Shown here piece by piece: positions 1 through 8,483 of a DNA stretch of 64,000 bases (position 1 is its first letter; the number at the start of each line of letters is the position of its first letter). Made by a program: the position numbers and the translations under genes. Source of the stretch: Alcaligenes faecalis (GTDB lineage Bacteria; Pseudomonadota; Gammaproteobacteria; Burkholderiales; Burkholderiaceae_B); the NCBI RefSeq assembly GCF_009497775.1, contig NZ_CP031012.1:4057235-4121234 (forward strand), read 5' to 3'. Below the pieces are notes generated by a model that did no database searches, was not told where the DNA came from, and worked only from the letters and a program-made list of their open reading frames with translations.

Positions 1-13
1 TCCCGTTACATTA

Positions 14-31
14 TTCAAACACTCGTTTGAA
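14..31. promoter_or_regulatory. PsrA-type operator upstream of the TetR gene
   Basis: A perfect inverted repeat TTCAAAC-ACTC-GTTTGAA ends 14 bases before the GTG start of the TetR gene. It contains CAAAC-N4-GTTTG, which matches the published PsrA half-site pattern (G/C)AAAC-N2-4-GTTT(G/C) known from Pseudomonas. Its position over the promoter/start region suggests autoregulation. That the regulator encoded next to it binds here is inferred. Confidence 0.75.
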
Positions 32-45
32 ATTAGGAAATAACG

Positions 46-699
46 GTGAAACGCTCTGATCGGACACAGTCCGCCATTCTCGATGCAGCCGAACATCTTT
101 TCGCGCTGTATGGCCACGAAAATACCTCCATGCGCCAAATTACGGCGCAAGCCAAGGTGAACCTGTCGGCTGTCAATTATCACTTTGGCAGTAAAGACGG
201 ACTGACACAGGCCGTGTTCCAGCGCCGCCTGAACAGCATCAATCAAGAGCGCCTGGAAAAGCTGGCTTTTTATCGCCAGCAAGCCGGTGAAGGCCCGTTG
301 AAAGCATCTCAGGTGGTGGATGCCTTTTTTGGCCCACTGATCCGCCTGGCGGGTTCAGGCAACGGCACGCCACGCTCGTTTATTCCTTTGCCAGGGCAAG
401 ACCGCCCGGCGCCGCAGGATTTCATTCAGTCCATCTGTTGGGACGAACAAGTCGCCATCTTCCTTCCCTTCAAGCAGGCTTTGCACGAAGCCCTGCCCAC
501 TGTGCCGGAAGAAGAAATTATCTGGCGATTCCACTTCATGCTGGGTGCCACCTCTTATGCCTTGATGGGCACCCAATCACTGCGTCGGGCTTTGCAATTA
601 CCCCTGAGCGACAGCCCCGAAAGTGAGCAACAACTGCAACAGCGTCTGATGAGTTTCCTGCTGGGTGGATTACGAGCTCCTTTACCCGCCAGCACCTGA
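46..699 (+). CDS. psrA: TetR-family fatty-acid regulator, PsrA-like
   Basis: This is a 217-residue TetR-family repressor. The N-terminal helix-turn-helix lies at about residues 8-55 and includes the NLSAVNYHFGSKDGL recognition segment, as in Pseudomonas PsrA. The C-terminal ligand domain keeps the WRFHFMLGA stretch also seen in PsrA. Translation starts at GTG, with AGGAA a few bases upstream. PsrA proteins are released from DNA by long-chain fatty acids or acyl-CoAs and control fad genes. The operator at 14-31 and the whole fad set downstream support the same role. A hairpin and two repeats separate it from fadE, so co-transcription is uncertain. The symbol rests on similarity plus operator, not on a search. 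Confidence 0.8.
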   Translation: MKRSDRTQSAILDAAEHLFALYGHENTSMRQITAQAKVNLSAVNYHFGSKDGLTQAVFQRRLNSINQERLEKLAFYRQQAGEGPLKASQVVDAFFGPLIRLAGSGNGTPRSFIPLPGQDRPAPQDFIQSICWDEQVAIFLPFKQALHEALPTVPEEEIIWRFHFMLGATSYALMGTQSLRRALQLPLSDSPESEQQLQQRLMSFLLGGLRAPLPAST

Positions 700-738
700 G
701 CTGAACGGTCCTGTCCACCAAGCTACACCAAGGTGAAC

Positions 739-785
739 CACGCCCCTCTTTTAGGGGCAGCAAGTCGAAGGTGCAGCGTGGGGTG
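739..785. repeat. REP-like intergenic repeat, copy A
   Basis: The unit runs from CACGCCCC...GGGGCAG through AAGTCGAAGGTGCAGCGTGGGGTG. It is closely related to the unit at 831-877: a C-rich/G-rich hairpin arm, then GCAGYAAGYCGAAGGYGCAGC and a TGGGG end. Short extragenic elements of this style are common in Burkholderiales genomes. No function can be read from the sequence. Confidence 0.6.
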
Positions 786-831
786 TTTTTACCGCCGGGC
801 CGCTCCCAAGGCTCGGCGCCCCCGGTAAAAA
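786..831 (+). terminator. Hairpin between psrA and fadE, possible terminator
   Basis: The arms TTTTTACCG (786-794) and CGGTAAAAA (823-831) are perfectly complementary. They enclose a GC-rich interior that can pair further (CCGGGCCG against CGGCGCCC). On either strand the T-rich arm end would follow the stem, so it could terminate transcription weakly in both directions. It lies exactly between two copies of a REP-like repeat. Confidence 0.45.
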
Positions 832-877
832 GCGCCCCCTCGGGGGGGGCAGTAAGCCGAAGGCGCAGCATGGGGGC
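831..877. repeat. REP-like intergenic repeat, copy B
   Basis: This is the second copy of the element at 739-785. It begins GCGCCCCCTCGGGGGGGGCAG and ends CGCAGCATGGGGGC, 36 bases before the fadE start. The two copies are in the same orientation. Confidence 0.6.
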
Positions 878-913
878 ATCCTTCTTTTTTTTCTGAGCTA
901 GTCCGGAGTTGCT

Positions 914-3259
914 ATGTTTGTGACCTTGCTATTGATAGTGCTAGTGCTTGGCTGCGTCTACGTTCTCAAAAACCGGAATCTACGTACCAAGTGGCTAAGC
1001 CGCCCAATCTACCGCGCTTTTTCCAGCGTTTTGCCTGCCATGTCCCAAACCGAGCGCGATGCGCTGGAAGCGGGTACGGTCTGGTGGGAAAGCGAGCTGT
1101 TTCGCGGCAAACCCAACTGGAATACCCTGAGCTCTTATCCGGCCTACCGGCTCACCGATGAAGAGCGCCAGTTCATGGACAATGAAGTCAATGTGGCTTG
1201 CGCCATGATTGACGACTGGCAAGTCAGCCAGGAAGACTTCGACATGCCTGCCGAGGTCTGGACCTACCTGAAAGAAAACCGCTTCTTCAGCCTGATTATT
1301 CCCAAGGAATACGGCGGTCGCGGTTTTTCGGCGCAAGCGCACTCGGCGGTTGTGGCCAAGCTCTCCACCCGTAACTCGGCCTTGTCCGTCTCGGTCATGG
1401 TGCCCAACTCGCTGGGCCCGGCTGAATTGCTGCTGCACTACGGTACTGACGAGCAGAAACAACACTATCTGCCCCGTCTGGCTGATGGCCGTGACATCCC
1501 CGCTTTCGCACTGACCAGCCCTTGGGCCGGTTCCGATGCCGCCTCCATTCCTGACGTAGGGATTGTTTGCAAAGGCGAGTGGGAAGGTCAGGAAGTTCTG
1601 GGCATGCGCGTCACCTGGGACAAGCGCTACATCACGCTGGCTCCGGTTTGCACCTTGCTGGGTCTGGCCTTCCGCCTCTATGACCCGGACGGTTTGCTGG
1701 GTGGCGAAAAAGACATTGGCATTACCTGCGCCCTGGTTCCTAGCGACCATCCCGGCGTGGACACAGGCCGTCGTCATTTCCCCTTGAACGCCATGTTCAT
1801 GAACGGCCCCACCCGTGGCAAAGACGTGTTCATGCCGCTGGAGTTCATTATTGGTGGTCCCGCCATGGCCGGCCAAGGCTGGCGCATGTTGATGGAATGT
1901 CTGGCTGCTGGCCGCTCCATCTCCCTGCCCTCCTCCTTTACCGGCATGGCCAAGCTGACCAGCCGCGCCGTGGGTGGTTACTCCGCCGTCCGTACCCAGT
2001 TCCGCAGCGCCATCAGCAAGTTTGAAGGCGTGGAAGAAGCTCTGGCCCGTATCGCTGGTCACACCTACGCCATGGATGCTGCCCGCACCATGACGGCTGC
2101 CGCCGTGGACCTGGGCGAGAAACCCTCCGTGGTCTCGGCCATCGTCAAATACCACGTGACCGAACGCGGTCGTATTGTGGTGAACGACGGTATGGACGTA
2201 ATTGGCGGTAAAGGCATTTGTCTTGGCCCATCAAACTTCCTGGGCCGTGCTTACCAGCAAATCCCCGTCGGTATCACGGTGGAAGGCGCCAATATTCTGA
2301 CGCGCAGCCTGATCATCTTTGGTCAGGGCGCTATCCGTTGCCATCCTTTCATTCTGGAAGAGATGACCGCCGCGCTGAACCCCGACCGCGAAGCCGGTTT
2401 GCGCAAATTTGACCAGGCTTTCTGGGCGCACATCCGCTACACACTGGCCAACACAGGCCGCTCCTTCTGGTTGGGTCTGGGTGGCTGGCGCTTGCTGAGT
2501 GGCCCCACCGGCACCTCCAAGGCCATGCACACCTACTACAGCCAGGCCAGCCGTTACAGCGCCGCCTTCTCCTTGCTGGCCGACGCCTCCATGCTGGTGC
2601 TGGGTGGTTCCCTGAAGATGCGTGAACGTCTGTCCTCGCGTCTTGGCGACGTGCTGTCCGAGCTGTACATGCTGAGCGCCGTACTCAAGCGCTATCAAGA
2701 CGAAGGCCGTCAGCAGGAAGATGCGCCTTTGGCTCACTGGGCGGCTCAAGACGCTTTGATGCGCGCTCAACACGCCCTGGACAAGGTACTGGAAAACTTC
2801 CCGAACCGTCCTTTGGCTGCCGTGCTGCGCTTCCTGGTCTTCCCCCTGGGCCAGCGCCGTCTGGGTCCCGATGACAAGCTGGATCACACCGTTGCCAAGC
2901 TCTTGACCAAACCCGGTGCCACTCGTGATCGCCTGACTTACGACACCTACTTGCCTGACGACGATATGGAACCCGTCGGTGCGATTGAAGCCGCCTTGCT
3001 GGCTTCGCTGAACACCCGCGATATTGACGCCAAAATCCGTCAGTTCGAGAAAAGCGGTCAATTGCAGGACAACCCCAAAGCCAACGTGCGCGATCTGGCC
3101 GAAGCCGTCTTCCAGGCCGGTGGCATCACCGCCCAGGAATACGAGCAAATCCAGGCCCGCGACATCGTGCGCGACCGCGTTATTGCTGTGGATGATTTCC
3201 CCTTCGATCTGCGTCGGGAAAATCCTGCCGCTGAAGCCGCCAGTGGGAGCCAGGTATGA
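914..3259 (+). CDS. fadE: Acyl-CoA dehydrogenase FadE (long form, membrane-anchored)
   Basis: A 781-residue protein of the long bacterial FadE type (E. coli FadE is about 814). It catalyses the first, FAD-dependent step of beta-oxidation. A hydrophobic segment at residues 1-17 followed by KNRNLRTK suggests an inner-membrane anchor. The acyl-CoA dehydrogenase core spans about residues 80-480. The ITVEGANILTRSL segment carries the expected catalytic Glu, followed by GQGAIRCHP as in E. coli. The rest matches the FadE-specific C-terminal domain (DUF1974). The ATG follows CCGGAG at a normal distance. The last four bases overlap fadI (ATGA), so the two are translationally coupled. Confidence 0.95.
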   Translation: MFVTLLLIVLVLGCVYVLKNRNLRTKWLSRPIYRAFSSVLPAMSQTERDALEAGTVWWESELFRGKPNWNTLSSYPAYRLTDEERQFMDNEVNVACAMIDDWQVSQEDFDMPAEVWTYLKENRFFSLIIPKEYGGRGFSAQAHSAVVAKLSTRNSALSVSVMVPNSLGPAELLLHYGTDEQKQHYLPRLADGRDIPAFALTSPWAGSDAASIPDVGIVCKGEWEGQEVLGMRVTWDKRYITLAPVCTLLGLAFRLYDPDGLLGGEKDIGITCALVPSDHPGVDTGRRHFPLNAMFMNGPTRGKDVFMPLEFIIGGPAMAGQGWRMLMECLAAGRSISLPSSFTGMAKLTSRAVGGYSAVRTQFRSAISKFEGVEEALARIAGHTYAMDAARTMTAAAVDLGEKPSVVSAIVKYHVTERGRIVVNDGMDVIGGKGICLGPSNFLGRAYQQIPVGITVEGANILTRSLIIFGQGAIRCHPFILEEMTAALNPDREAGLRKFDQAFWAHIRYTLANTGRSFWLGLGGWRLLSGPTGTSKAMHTYYSQASRYSAAFSLLADASMLVLGGSLKMRERLSSRLGDVLSELYMLSAVLKRYQDEGRQQEDAPLAHWAAQDALMRAQHALDKVLENFPNRPLAAVLRFLVFPLGQRRLGPDDKLDHTVAKLLTKPGATRDRLTYDTYLPDDDMEPVGAIEAALLASLNTRDIDAKIRQFEKSGQLQDNPKANVRDLAEAVFQAGGITAQEYEQIQARDIVRDRVIAVDDFPFDLRRENPAAEAASGSQV

Positions 3260-4551
3260 GTTTTCAACCGGTCTATATTATTGACGGCGCACGCAGCCCG
3301 TTTCTGAAAGCGCGTAATGCGCCCGGCCCCTTCTCCGCTGGAGATCTGGCCGTGCAAACAGGTCGCGAGCTGCTGCTGCGCCAACCCTTTGAGGCCCCGC
3401 AGCTAAGCGAGGTCATCCTGGGTTGCGCCGCCCCCTCGCCCGATGAAACCAATATCGGCCGGGTTCTGGGTCTGCGTCTGGGCACAGGTCACAAAGTGCC
3501 GGGCTGGACCGTCATGCGTAACTGCGCTTCGGGTATGCAAGCGCTGGATTCGGGCGTGCAGGCCATTCAAACCGGCCGCTCGGATCTGGTGCTGGCCGGT
3601 GGCGTCGATGCGCTGTCTCACGCCCCCATCCTGTTCAGTGACGATATGGTGCGCTGGCTGGCCACCTGGGGCAAAGCGCGTAGCCTTGGCGCACGCCTGA
3701 AAGCACTGCGCAGTCTGCGTCTGGCCTACCTGAAACCGGTCATCGGCCTGCTCAAAGGGCTGACCGACCCAGTCGTTGGCCTGTCCATGGGACAGACCGC
3801 TGAAATCCTGGCACACGAGTTTGGTATCAGCCGTCAGGATATGGACGAGTTTTCGGCCCGCAGTCACCGTCTGGCCTTGCGCGCCCAGCAAGAAAACGCT
3901 TTTGAAGAAATCGTGCCGCTGAGCGACACGCGCGGTAATAACTACCCGCAAGATGATGGCGTACGCGAAGACTCCACGCCCGAGAAACTGGCCAAGCTGC
4001 GCCCGGTCTTTGACCCGCCCTGGGGCAATATCACCGCAGGCAACAGCTCCCAGGTAACCGATGGTGCGGCCCTGCTTATTCTGGCCAGCGAAGCAGCCGT
4101 CAAGGAACATCAGCTCAAACCCATTGGCCGCATTGTGGATGCGCAATGGGCTGGGCTGGACCCGGCCACGATGGGCCTGGGTCCTGTATTCGCCGCGACG
4201 CCTATTCTGGAGCGCAACCGTCTGGCCCTAAATGGCCCGGACTTGTGGGAAATCAACGAGGCTTTTGCCGCACAGGTACTAGCATGTCGTGCTGCATGGA
4301 ACGACCAGGAGTGGTGCCAAAAGCATCTGGGTCGTGATGCGTTGGGACTGCTGGATATGGACAAGCTCAATGTGGACGGCGGTGCCATTGCGATCGGCCA
4401 CCCGGTGGGCGCCTCCGGTGCCCGAATTGTGCTGCATTGCTTGAATGCCCTGCGTCGTCGCAACTTGCGTCTGGGCATGGCCGCTATTTGTATTGGCGGC
4501 GGTCAAGGCGGCGCCATGCTGATCGAATCGCTGCAAGGAACTGAATCATGA
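3256..4551 (+). CDS. fadI: 3-ketoacyl-CoA thiolase FadI
   Basis: A 431-residue thiolase, close to the length of E. coli FadI (436). It cleaves 3-ketoacyl-CoA to acetyl-CoA and a shortened acyl-CoA. The nucleophile is Cys90 in RNCASGMQALDSG. The C-terminal catalytic pair is His382 in GHPVGASGAR and Cys412 in CIGGGQGGAM. It overlaps fadE by four bases upstream and fadJ by four bases downstream. I chose FadI rather than FadA because of the length and because its partner is a FadJ-type multienzyme; the family boundary is not absolute. Confidence 0.92.
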   Translation: MSFQPVYIIDGARSPFLKARNAPGPFSAGDLAVQTGRELLLRQPFEAPQLSEVILGCAAPSPDETNIGRVLGLRLGTGHKVPGWTVMRNCASGMQALDSGVQAIQTGRSDLVLAGGVDALSHAPILFSDDMVRWLATWGKARSLGARLKALRSLRLAYLKPVIGLLKGLTDPVVGLSMGQTAEILAHEFGISRQDMDEFSARSHRLALRAQQENAFEEIVPLSDTRGNNYPQDDGVREDSTPEKLAKLRPVFDPPWGNITAGNSSQVTDGAALLILASEAAVKEHQLKPIGRIVDAQWAGLDPATMGLGPVFAATPILERNRLALNGPDLWEINEAFAAQVLACRAAWNDQEWCQKHLGRDALGLLDMDKLNVDGGAIAIGHPVGASGARIVLHCLNALRRRNLRLGMAAICIGGGQGGAMLIESLQGTES

Positions 4552-6491
4552 TGCCCGTCGCTACCTTGGATTTGCAAAACTTCACGCTGTACACGGACGA
4601 TCAGCAAATTGCCTGGCTGAACATCGATTGCGTGGGCAGCTCGGTCAACCGGCTCTCGGCCGCCGTCTTGCAGGAACTGAACCAGGCGCTGGACTACCTG
4701 GGCAGTCATCCTCCCAAAGCACTGATTATTTACTCCGGCAAAGCCGCCGGTTTTGTAGCCGGTGCGGACATTGACGAATTTTCCGAACACAACAACAACC
4801 CTGAAAAGGGTCTGGCGCTGGTCACGCGTGGCTGGACAGTTTTCAACAAGCTGGCCAAGCAAAGCTATCCCACATTGGCACTGGTGCAAGGTCACTGCCT
4901 GGGCGGTGGTCTGGAACTGGCCCTGGCGTGCCGTTACTGCCTGGCTGTGGAACAAGACGACACGCGTCTGGCTCTGCCTGAAGTGATGCTGGGTATTTTC
5001 CCCGGCTGGGGCGGCATGTTGCGCTTGCCTGAATATATAGGCCCCGCCGCTGCCATGGACTTGATGCTGAGCGGCAAAAGCGTGGATGCCCGCAAGGCTG
5101 CCCGTCTGGGTATGGTCGATGCTTGCGTCCCTGTCCGTCTGGCCAAGCAAGCCGCCGTCAAGCAGGTACTCAGTGGCAAGAAGCCACGCCGTGCCAAAGG
5201 TCTGCCCCGCCTGATGAATACCAAGCTGCTGCGCCCCCTGGTCGCGAATCAGGTACGCAAGCAACTGGCCAAGCGCGATCCCTATCAGCACTATCAGGCG
5301 CCCCGTGCCATCCTGGAGATCTGGGAAAAACACAACGGCAATGCCTTGAAGGCTCCCGAGCTGATCGAGCAAATCACCCGCTCCAACACCGCAGCCAATC
5401 TGCTGCGCGTCTTCCATCTGCAAGAGCGTCTGAAAAGCGTAGGCAAGCATTCCTCGACTCAAGAAGTCAGCCATATTCATGTGGTGGGTGCGGGCGTCAT
5501 GGGGGGCGATATTGCCGCTGTATGCGCACTGAAAGGCATGCGTGTGACACTGCAGGACCAGGACCGTACACGGATCGCCCAGGCTCAGGGTCGCGCCGCC
5601 AAGCTGTTCCAGCGCCGTCTAAAGGACCGCAGACTGGTACAAGCTGCACTGGATCGCTTGATCCCGGACCCGGACGGCCACGGCATCCCTTCGGCAGACC
5701 TGGTTCTGGAAGCCATCTTCGAGAACGCCGATGCCAAGCGCAGCCTGTACGCCACGATTGAGCCCTTGCTAAAGCCCGGTGCTGTGCTGGCGACCAACAC
5801 CTCCAGCCTGCCCCTGTCCGAGCTCAGCCTGAATCTGATCAATCCGGAACGACTGGTGGGCATTCACTTCTTTAACCCGGTCTCTCGCATGCCCTTGGTT
5901 GAAGTGGTGGAAAGCGAATTGCTGGCCCCGGAAGTGCGCAGCGCCGCCTACGCCTTTGTGAACCAGATTGGCAAGCTGCCCCTGCCCGTTAAAGACAGCC
6001 CTGGCTTTCTGGTCAATGCGGTCCTGGCTCCCTATATGTTGGAAGCCATGCGCTGCGTGGACGAAGGGCTGGACCCGGCCACCGTGGACAAAGCCATGGT
6101 GCAGTTCGGCATGCCCATGGGCCCGCTTGAATTGGCCGACACCGTGGGCCTGGATATTGCCCGTGATGCAGGCGCACAACTCAGCCAGCAGGCGGCCATG
6201 CCAGCCTGCCTGAAAACCCATCTGGATCGTCAGGAACTGGGCCGTAAAACCGGCCAGGGTTTCTACACCTGGAAAGATGGCAAAGCCCAGAAATCCCCTG
6301 CGGGAACGGTTCCAGGCGGTCTGGCTGATCGCCTGATTAAACCCTTGATCGAACAGACCGAACACCAGGTTCGAATTGGTGTTGTGGAGAACGACGATCT
6401 GGCCGATGCAGGCGTAATTTTCGGTACCGGCTTTGCTCCATTCAGAGGTGGTCCTCTGCATTACAAAGCAACACAAAAACAACGCAATTAG
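4548..6491 (+). CDS. fadJ: Enoyl-CoA hydratase / 3-hydroxyacyl-CoA dehydrogenase FadJ-type
   Basis: A 647-residue bifunctional beta-oxidation enzyme. The N-terminal crotonase domain (about 10-190) has the oxyanion GHCLGGGLE segment and the expected glutamates Glu123 and Glu145. A Rossmann NAD domain starts at GAGVMGG (314-320). The dehydrogenase His440 lies in GIHFFNPVSRMPL. It ends soon after GTGFAPFRGGPLHY, about 50-65 residues short of E. coli FadJ/FadB, so the last part of the second C-terminal domain is missing. Two ATGs (4548, 4551) are possible; the first gives the ATGA overlap with fadI. It should form a complex with FadI and completes the cycle with FadE. Confidence 0.92.
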   Translation: MMPVATLDLQNFTLYTDDQQIAWLNIDCVGSSVNRLSAAVLQELNQALDYLGSHPPKALIIYSGKAAGFVAGADIDEFSEHNNNPEKGLALVTRGWTVFNKLAKQSYPTLALVQGHCLGGGLELALACRYCLAVEQDDTRLALPEVMLGIFPGWGGMLRLPEYIGPAAAMDLMLSGKSVDARKAARLGMVDACVPVRLAKQAAVKQVLSGKKPRRAKGLPRLMNTKLLRPLVANQVRKQLAKRDPYQHYQAPRAILEIWEKHNGNALKAPELIEQITRSNTAANLLRVFHLQERLKSVGKHSSTQEVSHIHVVGAGVMGGDIAAVCALKGMRVTLQDQDRTRIAQAQGRAAKLFQRRLKDRRLVQAALDRLIPDPDGHGIPSADLVLEAIFENADAKRSLYATIEPLLKPGAVLATNTSSLPLSELSLNLINPERLVGIHFFNPVSRMPLVEVVESELLAPEVRSAAYAFVNQIGKLPLPVKDSPGFLVNAVLAPYMLEAMRCVDEGLDPATVDKAMVQFGMPMGPLELADTVGLDIARDAGAQLSQQAAMPACLKTHLDRQELGRKTGQGFYTWKDGKAQKSPAGTVPGGLADRLIKPLIEQTEHQVRIGVVENDDLADAGVIFGTGFAPFRGGPLHYKATQKQRN

Positions 6492-6548
6492 TTCGGATTG
6501 GCACAAATACCTATACGCCGATTGGCCTAGGTCATGCACCATAGAAAA

Positions 6549-6571
6549 CAAACAGGTGTTTTAAAACCTGT
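6549..6571. promoter_or_regulatory. Possible PsrA-like site and inverted repeat upstream of fadL
   Basis: CAAAC-AGGT-GTTTT at 6549-6562 differs by one base from the PsrA-type pattern seen at 14-31 and keeps the same 4-base spacer. It overlaps the inverted repeat ACAGGT (6552-6557) / ACCTGT (6566-6571). The site lies about 45-68 bases before the fadL start. The assignment is an inference from pattern and context. Confidence 0.4.
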
Positions 6572-6616
6572 CCCAAGCCTCTGTCAGACGTCGCACCTAT
6601 ACCTTGGAGAAGAGAC

Positions 6617-7936
6617 ATGAAAAAGACGGTAGTAGCTTTGCGTACCATTCCCGCCTTGCTGATTCCTCTGGGAATGAGCCTAGGGATGGGCCAAGCCCAT
6701 GCGGCTGGTTTTAACTTGCTCGAACAAAATGCGAGCGGCCTGGGCAATGCCTACGCAGGCTCGGCCGCCATTGGTGAAAATGCCAGCACGATCTACTTCA
6801 ACCCGGCCGGCATGACCCTGTTGCCCGAGACGAACTTCTCGGCAGGTTTTAACGCCATTAAACCTACCTTCAAGTTCTCCGATAAAGGCAGTACCGACCC
6901 TCTGGCCCTGACGGGTGGCGCCAGCCGTCCTGCCACCGGCGGTTCGGGTGGTGATGCCGGTAAAGTCGCCGCTGTTCCCAATATTTATCTGTCCCATCAG
7001 CTCTCGCCCAAGTGGTGGGTGGGTCTGGGTATTGGTGTCCCATTTGGTCTGACAACTGAATACGACGAAGGCTGGATTGGCCGTTACCACTCCGAAAAAT
7101 TTGCCATTGAAACCATCAACGTCAACCCGTCGGTGGCCTACAAGGTCAACGATCAGTTGTCCTTCGGTGTGGGTGTGAACTGGCTGCACATTGATGCGGA
7201 TTACCGTCTAGCGACCCCCGCTGGCTATCATCCGGCACTGGGCCCACTGGACATGGACACCCGCGTCAAGATGAAGGGCGACGCCTGGGGCTGGAACGCT
7301 GGTTTCCTGTACCAGATGACCCCAAGCACTCGTCTGGGTGTTTCCTATCGCTCGCAAATCAAGGTCACGGCTGACGGCGACACCAAGCTGCGCAACCGCA
7401 ACATTCCAACCGGCGCTCCCAACATCAACTGGGATGCCGAAGCCACCATCAAGCTGCCTGACACCGCCATTGTCAGCTTGGTGCACGACCTGAACTCGCG
7501 CTGGCAATTGCTGGCCGACGTGTCCTGGACAGGCTGGAGCAGCATCCCACGCCTGACCATTGAAAACAGCGGCCCCGGCGCCAAGGATTCCGGCCTGGAG
7601 CTGAAGTTCAAGGACGCATGGCGTGTGGCCCTGGGTGCCAACTACCACTACAGCGAACAGTGGACCTTCAAGGGTGGTATTGCCTGGGACCAATCGCCCG
7701 TACGCGACAAGAACTACCGCCCAACTGCCCTGCCTGACAGCGACCGTTACTGGGTGTCCCTGGGTGCCCAATACCGCCCCAGCAAGAACGCCACCTGGGA
7801 TATTGGCTACACCCACTTGTTCCTGAAGAACACCGACATGAACAACAACACGGATCTGGTTGGCCGTGGCTTGACTCGCGGTACCTACAAAAACAGTGGT
7901 GACATCCTGGGCGTGCAGTTCAGCTATCGCTTCTAA
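6617..7936 (+). CDS. fadL: Outer-membrane long-chain fatty acid transporter FadL
   Basis: A 439-residue FadL/OmpP1/TodX-family porin. It has a cleavable signal peptide ending near GQAHA (about residue 30). The mature start GFNLLEQNASGLGNAYAGSAA and the later FNPAGM are typical of the FadL plug/hatch region. Alternating beta-strand sequence follows, ending in the C-terminal Phe of GVQFSYRF expected for Bam-dependent barrels. It imports hydrophobic substrates across the outer membrane for FadD and the beta-oxidation enzymes beside it. AGGAGAAG-like sequence precedes the ATG. A 125-base gap with a PsrA-like site separates it from fadJ, so it probably has its own promoter. Confidence 0.93.
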   Translation: MKKTVVALRTIPALLIPLGMSLGMGQAHAAGFNLLEQNASGLGNAYAGSAAIGENASTIYFNPAGMTLLPETNFSAGFNAIKPTFKFSDKGSTDPLALTGGASRPATGGSGGDAGKVAAVPNIYLSHQLSPKWWVGLGIGVPFGLTTEYDEGWIGRYHSEKFAIETINVNPSVAYKVNDQLSFGVGVNWLHIDADYRLATPAGYHPALGPLDMDTRVKMKGDAWGWNAGFLYQMTPSTRLGVSYRSQIKVTADGDTKLRNRNIPTGAPNINWDAEATIKLPDTAIVSLVHDLNSRWQLLADVSWTGWSSIPRLTIENSGPGAKDSGLELKFKDAWRVALGANYHYSEQWTFKGGIAWDQSPVRDKNYRPTALPDSDRYWVSLGAQYRPSKNATWDIGYTHLFLKNTDMNNNTDLVGRGLTRGTYKNSGDILGVQFSYRF

Positions 7937-7945
7937 GGATGCACT

Positions 7946-8464
7946 ATGGCCCGCAGTCGCCGCATGGAGCTGCTCGCACGCCTACCCCCCACATGGCGTG
8001 CGCGCTTTTTGCAGCTGGGCTTTAACTGGCACCCCGCCTTCCGGGCAACCGGCGGGCGGGTCCACAAAGTTTCAGCGAATCTGCAACACATCGTCGTACG
8101 CCTGCCATTGCGTCGTCGCACTCGCAACATCAATGGCTCTTTATTTGGCGGGTCCCTGTTTGCCATTACAGACGGCGTGCACGCCACCATGCTCCTGGCC
8201 GGGCTGCAACGTCATGTGATTGTCTGGGACAAGAATGCAGAGATCCAGTATCGCCGCCCCGGCTACCAGACGCTGTACGCCAATTTTCAAATCAATCCAG
8301 ATGAACTGGACGCAATACGAGGACAGCTAGACCAATACCACGAGGCTGAAGCCACGTTTACCGTGCAGATCCAGGACCCGGAAGGCCAGATCTACACCAC
8401 GGTGGAACGCACCATCTATATCGCCGACGCCCACTTCTACAAGCAGAAATCACAATCACGCTAA
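7946..8464 (+). CDS. DUF4442 hotdog-fold protein, probable acyl-CoA thioesterase
   Basis: A 172-residue cytoplasmic protein whose spacing of NGSLFGGSLFAITDGVHATMLL and AEIQYRRPGY segments fits the DUF4442/PaaI-like hotdog fold. Such proteins are thought to be acyl-CoA thioesterases, but most are untested. It begins nine bases after the fadL stop and the next gene follows closely, so it belongs to the fadL-fadD transcription unit. A role in releasing CoA from dead-end or excess acyl-CoAs is plausible and inferred only from position. The N-terminus (RSRRMELLARLPPTWR) is basic. Confidence 0.7.
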   Translation: MARSRRMELLARLPPTWRARFLQLGFNWHPAFRATGGRVHKVSANLQHIVVRLPLRRRTRNINGSLFGGSLFAITDGVHATMLLAGLQRHVIVWDKNAEIQYRRPGYQTLYANFQINPDELDAIRGQLDQYHEAEATFTVQIQDPEGQIYTTVERTIYIADAHFYKQKSQSR

Positions 8465-8483
8465 TTTGCCGGAGGACCGCTTC

